Shown piece by piece: positions 60,707-64,000 of a DNA stretch of 64,000 bases. The DNA lies in the NCBI GenBank assembly GCA_000827495.1, contig KN817593.1:62001-126000 (forward strand), in the 5' to 3' direction. The stretch is from Hypholoma sublateritium FD-334 SS-4 (taxonomy: Eukaryota > Basidiomycota > Agaricomycetes > Agaricales > Strophariaceae). The notes beneath the pieces were generated by a model. It searched no databases. It saw only the letters and a program-made list of their open reading frames with translations, and had not been told where the DNA came from. A program made the position numbers and the translations under genes. The first letter of the stretch is position 1. Each line of letters starts with the position of its first letter.

Positions 60707-60946
60707 ACATACTTACATTCGGAAATGAAAGCCCCCAAAAAGCCCCAGTATGTGAATACTGTGACTCAGGCTCAGAACAAAGAAGAATAATGTTGACTTC
60801 AATGGCGAAATATTCACTATCTAGAAGTACAAAGCCTGTCTGGCAACTGTCTGAATCAAGTCTGAATCAAATCCGATGGATTGCATTTGCTATTAGGACT
60901 ACTGCAAACGGTGTACTGGCCCGCCGCGCCAGGTATCCTCTACTCC

Positions 60947-62269
60947 TCAAATGTACAAAGAATCTTCACTCCATGGTTCTTCAAAAAACTGCAGTAAGGG
61001 GAAATTGTTTTGTTTCCTGAATTCTTGCTCAAGGCAATAAATTTCGTATTTAGAGGCGCGGATAACCTTGATGGAAGGAAGATTTTCAAGAAACGCCACA
61101 AGGGTTGTGAATTCAAGGTGGTATCCTGAATTCTGTAGATGAATCTCCGTGACTTCTGAGAGCTCGGGCAGGGAAAATTCTCCGAGAAATATAGCGTGTG
61201 CGTCAGAGAGGGACTCCTGACCTAGAGTATACTTGAAGTAAATCTGAAAATCAAAGCATGGTTCCTCCTCCCGTGTTTTATCCTGTAGGGCAACCTCGTG
61301 GGAGTAGCATTCCAATAGAAGCTTCTGGGGTACATGGGTTCGAAAAACATTTCGAGCGAGTCTTGATATTCTTTGCATATTGGGGCAATATATGTCTTCG
61401 ATTTCGGAATAATCGACCACCTCAGTTCTGAAATGGAGCTTCAACGTACACCCGGGCGGTAGTTCAAGATAGTCAAAAAGTATTGCTTCTCTTTCAAGAT
61501 AGCCGAAGAGCGTCAAACTGCAAAGATTTGGCATGGAAACAGTGGGCAGTGTGGGGGAGACATCTTCAAAATATGCTCTATCGAGGAGCAGATGCTTCAG
61601 GTTAGATGCCACCGTGAGAGTCGTAAGTAGCTCGTCCAGCGTGAGTGTAACATCAATTTCTATCAAATGCAGTTGGTGCAGCCAAGCAGCATTAAGTTCA
61701 AATCTATAATCGCTAGAACGAAATTCGCGTAGCGATGGAGCGTTGTTGGCAAAAAGGGGTCCGATGGCGTAATCTTCCTCAAAGCGTCCATTCAGAGAAT
61801 TACAGAAGGAGAGGTTGAATGTTTGAAGATTGGGTGCCGGCAGGTACAAAGGGGTCCATTTCCATGGCTGCGAGTGGCCATACCATGCTTCAATTCCCGC
61901 CACTAGCTTCTGGATTCGATGCCAGTTTTCACTAATGACAGTAAAAAAGAATGAAATAATACCAGAGGTATCCCCCCAGGTTGAAAGCCCTCGACCCATG
62001 ATCCACAGCAACGCTGTTCCGCTTCTTCGCATCAACTCATTTCTCCATGCGTCAGCCGCACCGTCAAGACTTTCGAGATCGATAAGTTTTGCCCAGAGAG
62101 ATGATGTGGATAGCATGAAATTACGCCAGTCCCGGCAGACGTAAGAAGCCATGCGAGTTATCTTCAGAGCATTGTTGTCCGAAAACATGTCGGCGTTCAT
62201 TTTGAGAATGTAATAAAGCAAATCGTGATTGAGCCGGAGGACGGGAGCTCTCCCTGGAGTAGTCGACAT
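60947..62269 (-). CDS. F-box protein with leucine-rich C-terminus, intronless
   Basis: Single frame of 440 aa from ATG at 62269. The N-terminus (LRLNHDLLYYILKMNAD ... ITRMASYVCRDWRNFML ... SSLWAKLIDL, about residues 11-68) has the F-box pattern seen in agaricomycete F-box families. The remainder shows irregular leucine-rich stretches (ASNLKHLLLDRAYFEDVSP; MPNLCSLTLFGYLEREAIL). It would bind Skp1 in an SCF ubiquitin ligase and use the leucine-rich part to select targets. This is inferred from the architecture. Such families are large and fast-evolving in mushrooms. Confidence 0.85.
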   Translation of the reverse strand: MSTTPGRAPVLRLNHDLLYYILKMNADMFSDNNALKITRMASYVCRDWRNFMLSTSSLWAKLIDLESLDGAADAWRNELMRRSGTALLWIMGRGLSTWGDTSGIISFFFTVISENWHRIQKLVAGIEAWYGHSQPWKWTPLYLPAPNLQTFNLSFCNSLNGRFEEDYAIGPLFANNAPSLREFRSSDYRFELNAAWLHQLHLIEIDVTLTLDELLTTLTVASNLKHLLLDRAYFEDVSPTLPTVSMPNLCSLTLFGYLEREAILFDYLELPPGCTLKLHFRTEVVDYSEIEDIYCPNMQRISRLARNVFRTHVPQKLLLECYSHEVALQDKTREEEPCFDFQIYFKYTLGQESLSDAHAIFLGEFSLPELSEVTEIHLQNSGYHLEFTTLVAFLENLPSIKVIRASKYEIYCLEQEFRKQNNFPLLQFFEEPWSEDSLYI

Positions 62270-62901
62270 CTTTTCGCTGAAATAGTAGCTAACGAATGAG
62301 CAGACAAGTCGTGATTGATATTAAATATGCCAAGTTTATGCTGGCCAAGAATTCGACAAATGGTGGTTTGGTGGTGCCAGGCCAATGCCAGGCGGTAAGT
62401 TGGTCGGGTTTGGGTTTGAACGAGTCAGTGAGACGGTGTCGTTCAGTGAAAGCATCAATGCATCACGATTTATGCGTACTGGCACGTGGCCCCGTCGCCT
62501 TCGTGAACACTGAATTACTCTGTCGTGCCAGTGTCAATGGCCGCTGCGGATGGCAGCTATTAAATAATGTGCAGCACTCAGAATTTCAAAATGTCTGGGT
62601 TCGGTCAGGGCGCATCTTCAAAGTCATTTCTATCCTGCATTATCATACAACCAATGGACTCTCCATGTGGCTCTTTGGCGGCTCTATGATATATATTGCG
62701 CCGGAGAATGCAAAACCTCCGCACGTCGATGTCGTAAAAGAGAAGATACTGTGTTACAATTTGATTATGATACTTAAGCTTGGCTACGTTGACGAATACT
62801 CGCCTTGATTTTGTGTTATAAAGAAAAGGCGAAAAGGGAACAATGCAAAATATTCATATTCAAATTTCAGGCGAGGCAGTAATACGAACAGCGACCCCTA
62901 C
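62270..62901. other. Intergenic region
   Basis: Contains a plus-strand 170-codon frame (62296-62808) lying over the F-box promoter. It has no motif and odd composition, so it is not accepted. Nothing else seen. Confidence 0.4.
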
Positions 62902-64000
62902 TCAATGATGCGCAAACCGCGAGCGCTCCCGTACCCTCGCGCCTATGCGTCTAAATATGAACCTAATCACAGTGAGCGAGCGACATATGAAAAGCGATAG
63001 GCACTCACGGAAGCGGAGCCAGCACCGTCGTCAGGCCAGCGAGGAGCGCCGTCGCGCCTACCGCGCCCAGACGGTCGTACATGGCGCGGGCAAACAAAGG
63101 GAACACGGCTGCGAACGTCGAGCGCATAGCACTATTTGCGGCCATCGCGGAGGCTGCTATCGGGCGATAGGCAGTGACCATATACGTAAAAGTAGAGGTG
63201 AACACGAAGTAGCATCCCGCGCCGAAGGGAACTGAGGCGATGATGGGCACAATCCATGGCACACCGCGGAAGGAGGTGAAGGCAAGCCAAAATAGGCCTG
63301 GTTCGCTGGTATGTAAGTACAGGTTGCTGAGTATGCACATCTATTACGCACCAATGGGTATCAGCACACCGCCAAACTCGCCCATTACCAAGCGCGCTTC
63401 TGGGGGTAAAACTCCGTTGTTCTTCTCCGCCAATTGTCTCGTAAATCTGTGTAGCGAGAGGTAAGATATAATACTAAGGTAATAATTAGAAGAAATATAC
63501 CTATTCCAGAACGGCTGTGTTGAAATTGCCATTATCATACCCACTCCGATCCCAAGGAAACTCATTCCGGATGATTGGGTGTTGAATCCATGTATCGTCC
63601 CAAATATGAACGGAAATGCCTGGAACGTTAAATATAGGATGCCGAGGACCACAGCGTTCCTAAGTAGCGTACATCAGCTGACAACCATGGAAAAAGGACT
63701 ATGAAGGGTACCATAGATCTAGAAGGAACGCCATTTGGTCAAAGAATAGCAGTTCTGACAGATTCGTTCAGTATTCGCACACAGTATAATGTTGAGGAGA
63801 CAACACTTACGAAATGGCCTGGCGCAACTGATCATAATTGCATGTCCAATGTGCCTCGACGCACGTTCCGAAGGTGCCCAGTAACGTGAATCCACTGATT
63901 CTTTTCGAATCCTGCCGTATTTTGGAAATGTGATGAGGATCCGATTTATCACTGGTACATAGACTATAGCGCACCTGGCAGCCTTTCGTTCCAATAAGAC
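62902..64000 (-). CDS. MFS transporter, DHA1 type (C-terminal half, cut by window edge)
   Basis: Seven exons, all phase-consistent: 64000-63975 (partial), 63911-63811, 63754-63712, 63659-63501, 63446-63352, 63297-63009 and 62962-62902. They give 257 residues ending in IGARVRERSRFAHH. The piece starts in the central cytosolic loop (IRKESVDSRYWAPSE). It continues through transmembrane helices 7-12 (for example AVVLGILYLTFQAFPFIF; SFLGIGVGMIMAIS; VPIIASVPFGAGCYFVF; NSAMRSTFAAVFPLFARAMY). The order and motifs match fungal drug:proton antiporter-1 or polyamine-type exporters of the plasma membrane. The substrate cannot be inferred. The N-terminal half lies beyond the right edge. Confidence 0.87.

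Larger units (their letters stand above)
58970..60946. other. Intergenic region with repeat ends
   Basis: 5' flank of GCN1, which may include its first short exon. It then becomes AT-rich and non-coding, with hairpins at 59369-59387 and 60678-60693. Short frames (59864-60187; 60790-61020) are not convincing. Confidence 0.4.

Noticed and set aside
62296..62808. 170-codon plus-strand frame upstream of the F-box gene
   Set aside because: No recognisable motif, lies on the expected promoter, composition unlike the neighbouring genes.

Overview
The window looks like genomic DNA of a filamentous basidiomycete, most likely an agaricomycete. Genes are split by short GT-AG introns (about 45-80 nt) whose phases add up. 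The protein set is typical of mushroom-forming fungi: a NACHT NLR, a HET-domain protein, a GMC oxidoreductase, a subtilase, a two-exon-repeat membrane glycoprotein, a DHA1-type MFS transporter, an F-box protein and the conserved GCN1. No bacterial-type operon, rRNA or CRISPR is visible. Species cannot be named from the sequence alone.

Layout. 1-15.8 kb is a repeat-rich accessory region. It holds an orphan 961-aa gene (1002-3949), decayed coding pieces (4-6.3 kb), a multi-exon orphan gene (9417-11232) with a truncated intron-containing copy at 6.35-6.88 kb, a small orphan gene (12769-13907) and a diverged dispersed repeat pair (531-850, 6997-7340). 15.8-19.3 kb is one large intronless membrane/coiled-coil protein of unknown function. 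20.1-20.5 kb is a broken malic enzyme fragment. 20.5-29 kb and 31.8-34.9 kb are GC-rich, apparently decayed DNA. They flank a six-exon NLR gene (29023-31728) and carry two diverged direct copies of the same sequence (about 24.3-25.4 and 33.3-34.3 kb).

From 35 kb onward the window becomes gene-dense: secreted GMC oxidoreductase (minus), C2H2 zinc-finger protein (minus), membrane-anchored ectodomain protein (minus), vacuolar-type subtilase (minus), HET protein (plus), and a 9-kb GCN1 gene (minus) that ends tail-to-tail with the HET gene and contains a 17-nt micro-exon and 11 undetermined bases. After a repeat-bearing gap with a Helitron-like 3' end (60678-60706) come an intronless F-box protein and the C-terminal half of an MFS transporter that runs off the right edge.

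Functionally the genes do not form an obvious pathway cluster. The NLR and HET genes are candidate non-self recognition or cell-death components, about 16 kb apart. GMC oxidoreductase and subtilase are secretory-route enzymes. GCN1 is a core amino-acid-starvation signalling factor. Exon models were built by eye from splice consensus and phase. Those whose summed exon length is a multiple of three with no internal stop are marked with higher confidence.
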